Below are positions 1-7,899 of a DNA stretch of 64,000 nucleotides, piece after piece. The notes beneath the pieces were generated by a model that made no database searches, was not told the DNA's origin, and worked only from the letters and a program-made list of their open reading frames with translations. The DNA comes from Arthrobacter sp. PGP41. GTDB lineage: Bacteria > Actinomycetota > Actinomycetes > Actinomycetales > Micrococcaceae. The stretch covers positions 1,178,001 through 1,242,000 of the forward strand of contig NZ_CP026514.1 of assembly GCF_002953935.1 (NCBI RefSeq). The letters are read 5' to 3'. The translations under genes and the position numbers were made by a program. How positions within the stretch are numbered: position 1 is the stretch's first letter; each line of letters begins with the position of its first letter.

Positions 1-392
1 CGCCGGTTGCCGGGAGCGCTTTCGAAGTCCTCTCGGCCTTCCGGGACCTGGACTGGATCGGCAACTCACGGAACAAGGCGGACGAGGATGTCCTCCGGCT
101 GCTCGCGTCGATGGGGGACTTTGAGCCGCGGGTGAGGCATCAGGCCGACAGCCTTGAGCTGGTTGAAGACCTCATCCTGGCCGGGATGGGCGTGGGCCTG
201 CTGCCTGCCGACCGGGAACCGCGGGCCGGCGTGGCCCTTGTTCCGTTGAGTGGTCCGGATGTCCGGGTGCGCGCCTACGCCCGTACCCGGCGGGGCAACA
301 GCACCTGGCCCGCCCTCGCCGCCGTCCTGAACCAGATCACCGGGAAAGCCGCGGCGCTGCCGGGCGCCGCGGCCGTCCACGGAAAAGCCTGA
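1..392 (+). CDS. LysR-family transcriptional regulator, C-terminal part (5' end outside window)
   Basis: The reading frame is open from base 3 and lacks a start in the window, so only about the last 130 residues are present. What is seen matches the second half of a LysR effector-binding domain: a stretch reading LVEDLILAGMGVGLLPADRE followed by a VALVPLSGP strand and a short tail, the usual layout of the second co-inducer subdomain. The N-terminal winged helix lies upstream of the window, so target genes and effector cannot be judged. The family assignment rests on this pattern alone. Confidence 0.75.
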   Translation, partial: PVAGSAFEVLSAFRDLDWIGNSRNKADEDVLRLLASMGDFEPRVRHQADSLELVEDLILAGMGVGLLPADREPRAGVALVPLSGPDVRVRAYARTRRGNSTWPALAAVLNQITGKAAALPGAAAVHGKA

Positions 393-429
393 ACCGGTCC
401 TCGTGGCAGCGCCAAGGATATCCTCGGCG

Positions 430-918
430 TCAGCCGCTTCCCTTTCCCTTGCCCTCGTTGTCCTTCTTGCCGGTGCTGGCTTCGGGCGCAGGAGCCGGTG
501 CCGGAGTTTCGACGGCGGGCGATGGGGTCTCGGCGGCCTGTGTTTCCGTGGCGATCCGCTCCTCTTCGGCCGCCTTGTCCGCTGCAGCCTTCCCGGCGGC
601 CGCGATGGCGTCATTAAGGTCTGCCCGGACGGCCGTGGCGATTGTGGTGATGTTCCGGCGCCGTTCTTCTGAAATCCGGCCTCCGGCCTGCGCCGCTTCC
701 AGCTCAGCCTCGAGCCCTTCGAGTGCCTTCAGCGCGGCGGCAGGATTGTTCTGCGACGAAGCCTGGGTCACTTCCAGCACGCGGGCCTGCAGCTGCCGTG
801 CGGCGGCACGCTGCAGCCCCGTATCAGCTGCGGCGCAGCCGCTCAGAAGTCCGGCCGCCAGCAGGACCGCGGAAAATCCCAGCACGGACCGGCGTCCGCG
901 TGCGAAAGGAAAGATCAC
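430..918 (-). CDS. Ala-rich lipoprotein encoded with the Ser/Thr kinase
   Basis: A 162-residue protein with an N-terminal Arg-rich region, hydrophobic segment and lipobox LLSGC at about residues 24-28, so it is predicted to be a membrane-anchored lipoprotein. The middle (about 35-115) is helical, Ala/Glu/Gln-rich and could form a coiled coil. The tail is Pro/Thr/Glu-rich and ends in a Lys/Gly-rich stretch. The start is GTG and overlaps the kinase stop (GTGA), with GGAG just upstream, so the two genes are probably translationally coupled. I recognise no enzymatic domain. The context suggests an extracytoplasmic partner or substrate of the kinase, which is inference only. Confidence 0.7.
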   Translation of the reverse strand: MIFPFARGRRSVLGFSAVLLAAGLLSGCAAADTGLQRAAARQLQARVLEVTQASSQNNPAAALKALEGLEAELEAAQAGGRISEERRRNITTIATAVRADLNDAIAAAGKAAADKAAEEERIATETQAAETPSPAVETPAPAPAPEASTGKKDNEGKGKGSG

Positions 919-2141
919 GGCTCCACGCTCTTCTGGAGTTCCTCCAGATGCTCGCCGAGGATCCCGGTCACCGTGGGATAAGGTACGACGTCGGGTGTGG
1001 ACTGAGTGGACAAAGTCAACATCACTGCCGCTACAGCGGCCACAATCACCACAAGGCCAAGGATGGCGGCCAGCCAGAACCGCTTGGTCCTGGGCTTAAT
1101 GCCTTTCGCGCGGTCCCGGTTCAGGGCGTCCATTGGGCGGGCCGGCCCGTGGTCCCCGGCACCGGACGCACCGAGCTCTGCGGCCTCCCGAATCTCCTCC
1201 ATCGATTCCTCGGCGGTAATGGAGGGAGGGCGGAACGGCATGGCGGGCAGTACCCGCGTGGTTTCGGGCGCAATCTCCCCGGGCGTCGACGCGGGCGAAA
1301 CCAGCGCCTGCCGCAGGGCAGTTTCGATGTCCGCCGCAGCCGGCCGTTCAAGCGGTTCTATGGCGGTCATCGAGCGGATGAGGTCAGCCCATTCTGATGG
1401 CAGGTCCTCGGGGATTTCCGGTGCGCGGTGAAGCCGTGCCACAGCAGACTCCACCGCACCGCCCGGATACTCCACGGTGCCCTTGATGCATTCGAGCAGC
1501 ACCAGTCCCAGCGAGTAGATGTCCGTCGACGGTGCCAGGGGCTGGCCCAGCGCCTGCTCGGGACTGAGGTAGGCGGCGGTGCCCACCATGGTTCCCGTGG
1601 CGGTCAGCCGGGTTGAATCAACGATCCGTGCGATGCCGAAGTCGGTCAGTTTTGGCCGCAGGGGTTCACCGGGACGGATCTGGACCAGCAGTATGTTGCC
1701 CGGCTTGATGTCCCGGTGGATGATGCCGAGCCCATGGACGTAGGCCAGTGCATCGGCGATGCCCGCGCCGATGACGGCCAGCTCCTCAAGGGGAACCGTA
1801 CTGTGCCGGATCCGGCCCCTGAGGTCCTGGCCCTCCACAAGCTCCATGGTCAGGAACGGGCGCGGTTCGTCCGGTATCCGCGTATCGATCCCGGCGTCGA
1901 AAAGTGTCACCAGTCCCGGGTGGTTCAGCGTGGCAAGCAGCTGGATTTCTGCTTCCTGCCGTTTCAGTTCGTCGGCGTCGGGGGCCTGCGGTGCAAAGAG
2001 TTTAAGTGCTACGTCCCGGCCCAGATTTTCATCCCGGGCACAGTAAACCGAGGACATGCCGCCGCGGCCAATAACCGCACCCAACCGGTAACGTCCGCCA
2101 ACCACTTCATTCTTGATGGAGCTAGGCGATTCCGCCACCAT
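915..2141 (-). CDS. transmembrane serine/threonine protein kinase (Hanks type)
   Basis: A 408-residue eukaryotic-like kinase. The catalytic domain spans about residues 18-285: glycine loop GRGGMS (25-30), ATP-binding Lys in VALKLF (47), catalytic loop HRDIKPGN (142-149), DFG (167-169) and the activation-segment motif GTAAYLSPEQ. The HRD Arg marks it as regulated by activation-loop phosphorylation. A linker with Pro and acidic residues leads to one membrane helix at about 352-376 and a short external tail of about 30 residues, far too short for PASTA repeats. It therefore differs from PknB, and the sensing part may be the co-encoded lipoprotein. The start is supported by GAGGAACGG upstream and a TATAAT box 43-48 bases before the ATG. 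Confidence 0.9.
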   Translation of the reverse strand: MVAESPSSIKNEVVGGRYRLGAVIGRGGMSSVYCARDENLGRDVALKLFAPQAPDADELKRQEAEIQLLATLNHPGLVTLFDAGIDTRIPDEPRPFLTMELVEGQDLRGRIRHSTVPLEELAVIGAGIADALAYVHGLGIIHRDIKPGNILLVQIRPGEPLRPKLTDFGIARIVDSTRLTATGTMVGTAAYLSPEQALGQPLAPSTDIYSLGLVLLECIKGTVEYPGGAVESAVARLHRAPEIPEDLPSEWADLIRSMTAIEPLERPAAADIETALRQALVSPASTPGEIAPETTRVLPAMPFRPPSITAEESMEEIREAAELGASGAGDHGPARPMDALNRDRAKGIKPRTKRFWLAAILGLVVIVAAVAAVMLTLSTQSTPDVVPYPTVTGILGEHLEELQKSVEP

Positions 2142-2183
2142 GACCCGTTCCTCCCGGTGCGCTGCGGCACTCTAGTACGTCAA

Positions 2184-2189
2184 ATTATA
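2184..2189 (-). promoter_or_regulatory. -10 box of the kinase-lipoprotein operon
   Basis: On the minus strand these bases read TATAAT, a perfect -10 hexamer, 43-48 bases upstream of the kinase start. I see no good -35 hexamer at 16-18 bp, so the promoter may be weak or activator-dependent. Confidence 0.45.
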
Positions 2190-2246
2190 CGGGCGGGTTG
2201 GTTGAACCGGGGATAAGGCCCGGCATCCGGCGGGCGCACCGATGGC

Positions 2247-2278
2247 CCGGCGGCGAAAGACGAGCCTTTCGCTGCCGG
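2247..2278 (-). terminator. hairpin downstream of the repeat surface protein gene
   Basis: Inverted repeat with 13-base arms (CCGGCGGCGAAAG and CTTTCGCTGCCGG, one mismatch) and a 6-base loop. It lies about 140 bp past the stop of the surface protein gene at 2417 and upstream of the kinase promoter. It has no T-run, so its terminator role is tentative. The remaining bases of the 2142-2416 gap hold nothing else I can support. Confidence 0.35.
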
Positions 2279-2416
2279 ACCCTCGGTCACAAGGACATGT
2301 GTGCTGATGACATGTCGTGTAAGGTCTTGGGTTTTGTCCTATTGCACCTCCTTTCCCTCAGCCTGCCGGTGCTGCCGCTTCAGGCGCATGGCCAGGCGCT
2401 GTCAGAGCGTTCGGCG

Positions 2417-4135
2417 TCAGGACAATTTCCGCTTACGGGACAGGAGGAGTCCTGCCACCAGGAGCAACAGGGCGAGGGGAAGCAGTGAGGCGTCCACGCC
2501 CGTCTTGGCCAAGGCGGTGGCGCCGCCCTGGGCCGGGGTGCTGCGCGGGTTGATGCTGCCCGCGGCGGCGTCAACGGCAATGGCGCCGCCAACTGCTGTG
2601 GAGCCGGCAGCAGGTGCTGCAGAGAAACCGCCGGTGCCCGAAGTGCTGGCATCCGTTCCGTTGCCTGTGCCCGTGTCCGTGCCCGTTCCCGTGCCGGGGG
2701 TGCTGGTCCCGGGATCTACGGTTCCGGTTCCTCCGGTATTCCCGCCGTTATTTCCGCCGGTGCCGGGGCCAGCCGTGCCCGGGTTCTCAGTTCCCGGGGT
2801 GCTGCTGCCACCCAGTCCAAGATCAACGCCGAGCCCAACTACGGCATCCAGTCCGCCGGTGGTTCCGGTGTTGCCGTTGCCGAGGTCGACGACGGCATTC
2901 ACCACGGTGTCGAGGCCACCGCTGGTGCCCTCAGTGCTGTTGCCGCCGAGGCCCAGGTCTACGGCTGCGTCAATGGCGGCGGCGAGCCCGCCGGTGGTGC
3001 CGGTGGTGCCGGTGCCGAGGCCGAGGACGGCATCCGCAGCGACGGTCAGGTCGGTTGCGGCCGCATCGGTGCCGGTGTTGCCGGTGCCAAGGTTGACGGC
3101 GGCTGCTGCGGCGAGGTCCGCCGCGGCGTTGCCGGTTTCGGTGACTGTTCCGAGGCCGAGGGATGCGTCGGCGGCGAGGGCCGCGTCTGCGGTGGTTGAG
3201 CCGGCTGTTGCGGTGTTTCCGAGTCCCAGGCTTGCGTCTGCGGCGACAACCGCGTCGGCAGAGCCGGTGCCGTTGGTGCCGGTGCCGAGGCCGAGGACGG
3301 CATCCGCAGCGACGGTCAGGTCGGTTGCGGCCGCATCGGTGCCGGTGTTTCCGGTGCCAAGGTTGACGGCGGCTGCTGCGGCGAGGTCCGCCGCGGCGTT
3401 GCCGGTTTCGGTGACTGTTCCGAGGCCGAGGGATGCGTCGGCGGCGAGGGCCGCGTCTGCGGTGGTTGAGCCGGCTGTTGCGGTGTTTCCGAGTCCCAGG
3501 CTTGCGTCTGCGGCGACAACCGCGTCGGCAGAGCCGGTGCCGGTGCCGTTGGTGCCGGTGCCGAGGCCGAGGACGGCATCCGCAGCGACGGTCAGGTCGG
3601 TTGCGGCCGCATCGGTGCCGGTGTTTCCGGTGCCAAGGTTGACGGCGGCTGCTGCGGCGAGGTCCGCCGCGGCGTTGCCGGTTTCGGTGACTGTTCCGAG
3701 GCCGAGGGATGCGTCGGCGGCGAGGGCCGCGTCTGCGGTGGTTGAGCCGGCTGTTGCGGTGTTTCCGAGTCCCAGGCTTGCGTCTGCGGCGACAACCGCG
3801 TCGGCAGAGCCGGTGCCGGTGCCGTTGGTGCCGGTGCCGAGGTCGACGGCGGCTGCTGCCGTGAGATCGGTGGCGGTGCCGTTGTCGGTTCCGGTGACCG
3901 TTCCAAGGTTGACGGCCGTGTCCACCACGGCGGCGACGGCTGTTGTGTCGGACGGCGTTGGGCCACCCAGCAGGTCCAACGACGTCGAATCAGCGGCCGC
4001 CGCCGAGATGAGGGCGGACGCGGAGAGATCCGATCCGCTGGTGGTGTCCGCGGCGTTCGCCGCGGTGCAGCCGAGGGCTAAAAGCCCACCGGCAAAGAGG
4101 GTGCCAAGCAGCCCCCTGCGAAGGTTCGCACTCAT
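2417..4135 (-). CDS. cell-wall-anchored repeat protein with LAxTG-type sorting signal
   Basis: A roughly 572-residue secreted protein made mostly of Ala, Gly, Thr, Asp, Asn and Leu. It starts at MSANLRRG (AGGAGA sits 8 bases upstream), followed by a signal peptide ending near ANAAD. The body consists of short units of the type AADAxLGLGxxxTxTG. At DNA level three tandem copies of 90-92 residues lie between 3011 and 3832. The C-terminus has LAKTG, a hydrophobic helix and the charged tail SRKRKLS, the layout of a sortase substrate. LAxTG is the motif known for class E sortases of high-GC Gram-positives. No sortase gene lies in this window. I recognise no known fold; an extended surface stalk or repeat solenoid is inference. 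Confidence 0.8.
   Translation of the reverse strand: MSANLRRGLLGTLFAGGLLALGCTAANAADTTSGSDLSASALISAAAADSTSLDLLGGPTPSDTTAVAAVVDTAVNLGTVTGTDNGTATDLTAAAAVDLGTGTNGTGTGSADAVVAADASLGLGNTATAGSTTADAALAADASLGLGTVTETGNAAADLAAAAAVNLGTGNTGTDAAATDLTVAADAVLGLGTGTNGTGTGSADAVVAADASLGLGNTATAGSTTADAALAADASLGLGTVTETGNAAADLAAAAAVNLGTGNTGTDAAATDLTVAADAVLGLGTGTNGTGSADAVVAADASLGLGNTATAGSTTADAALAADASLGLGTVTETGNAAADLAAAAAVNLGTGNTGTDAAATDLTVAADAVLGLGTGTTGTTGGLAAAIDAAVDLGLGGNSTEGTSGGLDTVVNAVVDLGNGNTGTTGGLDAVVGLGVDLGLGGSSTPGTENPGTAGPGTGGNNGGNTGGTGTVDPGTSTPGTGTGTDTGTGNGTDASTSGTGGFSAAPAAGSTAVGGAIAVDAAAGSINPRSTPAQGGATALAKTGVDASLLPLALLLLVAGLLLSRKRKLS
3011..3832. repeat. three tandem 270/276-bp repeats inside the surface protein gene
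   Basis: The landmark GGTGCCGAGGCCGAGG recurs at 3011, 3281 and 3557 and in diverged form at 3833, giving units of 270, 276 and 276 bp. The copies are almost identical at DNA level; the 6-bp difference is one extra GGTGCC step (two codons, so in frame). Such identity in a coding sequence indicates recent duplication or ongoing gene conversion, and the copy number is likely to vary between strains. Confidence 0.9.
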
Positions 4136-4229
4136 AATGATGTCTCCTGAAAGAAGTTGAGGTGTCGGGGTGCTCGGACAGCAACCCGCTTTATCCGCGT
4201 TCTGCCTCAAGAGGGCAGACGGGTCTCAA

Positions 4230-5153
4230 CTAGTCAGGACGGGAACCGGGGTCGAATGACACCGGTGCAGGGGCATGCTCAGGAGTATCCCCGGGGCGGA
4301 CGGCACCGGGTGTTGAAAGGTCGAAATTGAAGGCGCTTAGCCAGGCCGCCGCACCGGACGAACCCCCGGGGGCCACGCTGCTTCCGGTGCCCGAAGCGGG
4401 CACGGCAGGCGCCTGGGCAGGGGCGGGCGAGTGGCCCGCCGTCGGCTGCTCCTGGGCTGAGTCGGGGCCGGCAAAGGACGCCCGCGAAGCTGCAGACGCC
4501 TGCGCAAGGGCAATCCCACCAAGCGGCGCGGCGCCGGTAGAAGCAGCCTCAACGAACGGAATAGCCGATGTAGGCGCCGTGGAGGCAGCTTCCCCGCCCG
4601 TGCCAGCCGGGACAGTTCCGGCGCTGGCAGGACTTCCTCCGTCCCCGCTCACGAGGGGCAGGTCGGGAAGCCCAACCGGCAACGGTGCCGAGCCTGTCAC
4701 CAAGTCCGAAACAGGCTGCAGTACGGGTTCAAGCGCCGGAAGCGCCTCGGCTACAGGTGGAACGACTGCCTCCGCCACTTCCACCGCCGCGGCGTCAGCT
4801 GCGTGCGCTATGGGAATGGAGATGACCGATACCGCCCCGGCCGGGACCACTTGGTTCACAACGGGCACCGAGTAAACGAGCTGGTCTGCAAGCCCCGAGG
4901 CCTCTCCCACGAAGGGCGTAACCAGTCCCGGGGAGGAAACCGGCGCAGGTGCGGGCGTGCCGGGTGCGGGAGCAACAGGCGGCTTTTCCGCCACCGAAGA
5001 AACTGAATCGGTGACGCCCCCCAACAGCGTAGTTGCGTCCGAAAGGGTATCGGCCGAAGCCGTGGATGCCGAAAACGTCAGCCACGTAAGGGCGGCAGCA
5101 CCGGCAAGGAACACCGGTCGAAGGGCACGCCACGGCGAGCGACTACCAGCCAT
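4230..5153 (-). CDS. secreted Ala/Pro-rich protein of unknown function
   Basis: About 307 residues from the start at MAGSRSPWRALRPVF (preceded by GGGGGTGG; an upstream in-frame extension to 5216 is possible). A signal peptide with a hydrophobic core and cleavage near ASA-DT is followed by TLSDATTLLGGVTDSVSSV and then a long low-complexity chain rich in Pro, Ala, Val, Ser and Gly. No sorting motif, lipobox or second membrane helix is visible, so it may be released or held non-covalently in the wall. It lies 94 bp upstream of the LAxTG repeat protein on the same strand and could be co-transcribed with it. I recognise no domain. Confidence 0.65.
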   Translation of the reverse strand: MAGSRSPWRALRPVFLAGAAALTWLTFSASTASADTLSDATTLLGGVTDSVSSVAEKPPVAPAPGTPAPAPVSSPGLVTPFVGEASGLADQLVYSVPVVNQVVPAGAVSVISIPIAHAADAAAVEVAEAVVPPVAEALPALEPVLQPVSDLVTGSAPLPVGLPDLPLVSGDGGSPASAGTVPAGTGGEAASTAPTSAIPFVEAASTGAAPLGGIALAQASAASRASFAGPDSAQEQPTAGHSPAPAQAPAVPASGTGSSVAPGGSSGAAAWLSAFNFDLSTPGAVRPGDTPEHAPAPVSFDPGSRPD

Positions 5154-5340
5154 GCGTACCACCCCCAGTACTGATTGCATTCGACGATGGCTACAGCCTA
5201 AGACCGAATGTTGCATGAAGTCTAGGGCCTGCTAAAACAACTCGACAAAATCGGAAACTTCAAGTCGCAGGAATTACAGACGGTCGCGGCCCGCTAACGG
5301 AGTTTAGGCGGCGATCATGCGGTCCCCGAGCATGTGCTGT

Positions 5341-6411
5341 TCAGTGCCGGTCGTTCGGATAGCTGACACCGAGTTGGGCGCGGACGCCGTCAAAGAGCCG
5401 CATGGTGTTCAACGTGTCCTCCAGGGGCATGACCGGGCTCTCAGTCAGGCCCTGCTGGATGCAGCGGATTACTTCACGCAGTTCGTATGTGTACCCTCGG
5501 CCCACCACGTCAAAAGTTTCGGTTCGGCGTTCGTCCCATCCTGTGGACACCGTCAGTTCTCCGGGGTTGTTGATGGAGCCCACGCTCTGGAGGAAGCCAA
5601 GGCTGCCGGCAACGGTGGCGGTCCGGGGACCGTGCGCCAACAGGGAGGACGTAAGCTGCACCTGCGCTCCGTGGTTGTAGCCCAGGGTCAGGGCGTTCTG
5701 GGCGTCCACGCCGTCGTCGTTAATGAAGCCGGTGGCACTCACCGTCTGCGGAAAGCCAAGGGTGCCCAGGGCCCAGAGCAGTGGATAAACCGTGATGTCC
5801 AGCAGCGCTCCGCCTCCGTCCTGCCTGGCCCACAGCCTCGAGGTGGGGGAGTAGGGGGCCGGGAAGCCAAGGTCCGCTGTTACCCAGTGGACCTCGCCGA
5901 GCTCACCGGACGCTGCGATCTCGAAGGCCCGCTGCATGCTCGGCAGGAAGCGGCTCCAGACCGCCTCCATGAGGAAAAGCTTGCGGCTTCGGGCAAGGTC
6001 GATGAGTTCAGCCGCCTCGCGGGCGTTGATGGTGAAGGCCTTTTCGCACAGGACGTGCTTGCCGGCGTTGAGCGCCGCAAGCACCATCTCATAGTGCTGC
6101 GCGTGGGGCGTTGCCACGTAGACAACGTCCACTTCCTCATCTGCGAGCAGCCGCTGGTACCCGGGGACGCCGCCGACCTCGCCGTAGGCCTTCGTGAAGT
6201 CATATGCGACCGCAAAGGCCTCGGCTGTGTCCTGGGCCCTGGAGCTGACGGCATACAGTTCGGCGTCTGCGAGCAAAGCCAGGTCCTGGGACACGGAGCG
6301 GGCAATGCCGCCGGTGGCGATGATTCCCCAACGGACGGGAGTTCCGGTTGGGGAACGGGGATCCTGATCTGGCTGGTTGGACAGCCATGGCTTTGCGATC
6401 GGCGCACTCAT
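5341..6411 (-). CDS. Gfo/Idh/MocA-family NAD(P)-dependent oxidoreductase
   Basis: About 356 residues. The N-terminal Rossmann fold begins with VRWGIIATGGIARSV, followed by the family's EKAFTINAREA segment, whose Lys is the conserved catalytic residue, and then the alpha/beta C-terminal domain with GELGEVHWVTADLGF. The form closest to this pattern is the dihydrodiol/xylose dehydrogenase-like subgroup, but the substrate cannot be read from sequence. The start at MSAPIAKPW is chosen because GAGAGG lies 9 bases upstream; an ATG three codons earlier would have no spacing. It sits directly downstream of a decayed ABC transporter and shows no clear operon partner. Confidence 0.85.
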   Translation of the reverse strand: MSAPIAKPWLSNQPDQDPRSPTGTPVRWGIIATGGIARSVSQDLALLADAELYAVSSRAQDTAEAFAVAYDFTKAYGEVGGVPGYQRLLADEEVDVVYVATPHAQHYEMVLAALNAGKHVLCEKAFTINAREAAELIDLARSRKLFLMEAVWSRFLPSMQRAFEIAASGELGEVHWVTADLGFPAPYSPTSRLWARQDGGGALLDITVYPLLWALGTLGFPQTVSATGFINDDGVDAQNALTLGYNHGAQVQLTSSLLAHGPRTATVAGSLGFLQSVGSINNPGELTVSTGWDERRTETFDVVGRGYTYELREVIRCIQQGLTESPVMPLEDTLNTMRLFDGVRAQLGVSYPNDRH

Positions 6412-6569
6412 GGTGCCCATCCTCTCATTGCAGTGCTGGACGGTTCGGCTATGACCTGCGGAAAGTGGAAGAGCGTTCGGATGTGGCTTGCGGAAAGCGC
6501 CGGGACCGCTTGGCAGTCGCGGGGAGGGGTCCCGACGGAACCTCCCCCTGCACTCAGCCGGTGGCCGGC

Positions 6570-7840
6570 ACGGCACTTCCGGCTGCGCACCGGCTCCTCC
6601 GTCAGCTTTCCCTGCTGGAGCCGGAAGCGCCGGGCGGTCTTGTTCGCCAGGGCACGGTCGTGCGTGACCACCAGGATGGTGGTGCTGTGATGCCGGCTGA
6701 GCGAGCTGATGAGTTCGATGATGTGGTCACCGGTCTGCTCGTCCAGGTTGCCCGCAGGCTCGTCTTCCAGGATCAGCGTTGGCTGGTTGGCCAGAGTGCG
6801 GGCAATGGCCACCCTCGACGGGACGGATGCGCGCTGTGAGCAGCGCCGGGACGAGCGCGCCGATGATGGCAACGCCGAACACGGCGCCGATGCCGGCTGC
6901 GATGACCCCGGGGAGGCCTTGCAGTGACGAAGGCCACCAACTGCGACGCGCCGCCGAGCGGCCCCCGAAGGGAAAACCAGTTCAGCCGGGGAAGACGCCG
7001 CCCACAGGCATCCCGGCCCCGCCAGCCCCCCCGCCAGGCCTGCGCCGCGCCCGGTGGTGGCGCCCGCCGTCGTACTGGTGCTGTTGGTGCTGATCAGTGC
7101 TGAGGCGATGCCGCCGCTGGCGAAGGACGCCACGCCCGCCCCGGCAGCACGGCTGAGTCCTGCATGGACGAGGGCTTCCAGGACGAACTGCAGGCCGATG
7201 GTGCGGTTGGGTGCACTGGTGGGTGGAGGCAACGTCCCAAGGGAGTCGACGGTGACGATCATGCTGGGCAGGTCGCCGGGGAGTCCTGCGATGGCCTGGG
7301 CAGTGGGGAGCGTGACATAGACGGCGTTGTTGCCGAACGTGGTGCCGGCGTCGAACAGGCCCGCGACGGTGTGGGTCTGGCCAGCGCCTATCCGGTGGTG
7401 TCCACTTCCGGCCCATGCCAGTTGCCGTGACGGGTAGCGACCGGACGGGCTGGGTGGTGCTACCAGTGGTTCCCGTGGTGCCGTTGGCGGCCTGATTGCG
7501 GCCACTGCCGGCCGCCGGGCCTGCCCCGGCACCTGAAGTGGCCTGAGCGGCAGCTTCGGTGGCATTGCGGAGGCGGAGGGATTGGGTCCCGACGACGGCA
7601 CTGACGTTGGGGATGGCGGCTGCGGTAGCTGCCTGCTCGGCGGTCAGCGGCTCGCCGCCACGTTCGAAGCCCTGCCCGCCGGCGGGGTTGACGGTCAGGA
7701 CCGTGCCGACAGAGGCATTGAGCTCCTGGACTTTGGCGCCGACATCCTGGCCCTGGCCACCAGCATGGCCAGGGCCAGGGCGATGCGGCCGTCAGCACCG
7801 CAACGACGGCGGCGGTGCCCAGAAGTTGGGTCCCCTTTTG
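6570..7840 (-). pseudogene. decayed MacB/FtsX-type ABC permease fused to an ABC ATPase remnant
   Basis: Read on the minus strand, fragments of one permease appear in shifting frames. First comes a MacB-type periplasmic piece (VQELNASVGTVLTVNPAGG, then LTAEQAATAAAIPNVSAVVG), then THTVAGLFDAGTTFGNNAVY in another frame, then the last helix IGAVFGVAIIGALVPALLTA ending near base 6820. Immediately after it, in another frame, an ABC ATPase starts in the middle at RVAIARTLANQPTLI, with the Walker B-like ILEDEP and the H-loop VVTHD. Walker A and the signature motif are gone. A deletion has joined the permease end to the ATPase centre, and at least two frameshifts break the permease. The locus cannot make a working transporter. 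Confidence 0.85.
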
Positions 7841-7850
7841 TGGGCACGGA

Positions 7851-7883
7851 AAAGCCCGGCCTCCACAAGAGGGGCCGGGCTTT
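7851..7883 (-). terminator. terminator of the monosaccharide ABC transporter operon
   Basis: Perfect 11-bp inverted repeat (AAAGCCCGGCC and GGCCGGGCTTT) with an 11-base loop, 17 bp past the chvE stop on the minus strand. The A-rich start of the left arm supplies the T-run in the minus-strand transcript. Confidence 0.8.
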
Positions 7884-7899
7884 CCTGCAAAGAGGTTGC

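Noticed and set aside
3011..3832. CRISPR-like array
   Set aside because: The repeats are 270-276 bp, in frame and without spacers; they are protein repeats.
2301..4160. A 619-residue plus-strand frame opposite the repeat surface protein
   Set aside because: It is a mirror of a repetitive GC-rich gene. The minus frame has a signal peptide, sorting tail and ribosome site; the plus frame has none of these.
6408..7601. Intact 397-residue ABC protein
   Set aside because: The frame is an accident joining non-coding-frame permease sequence to half an ATPase; Walker A and signature motifs are missing.
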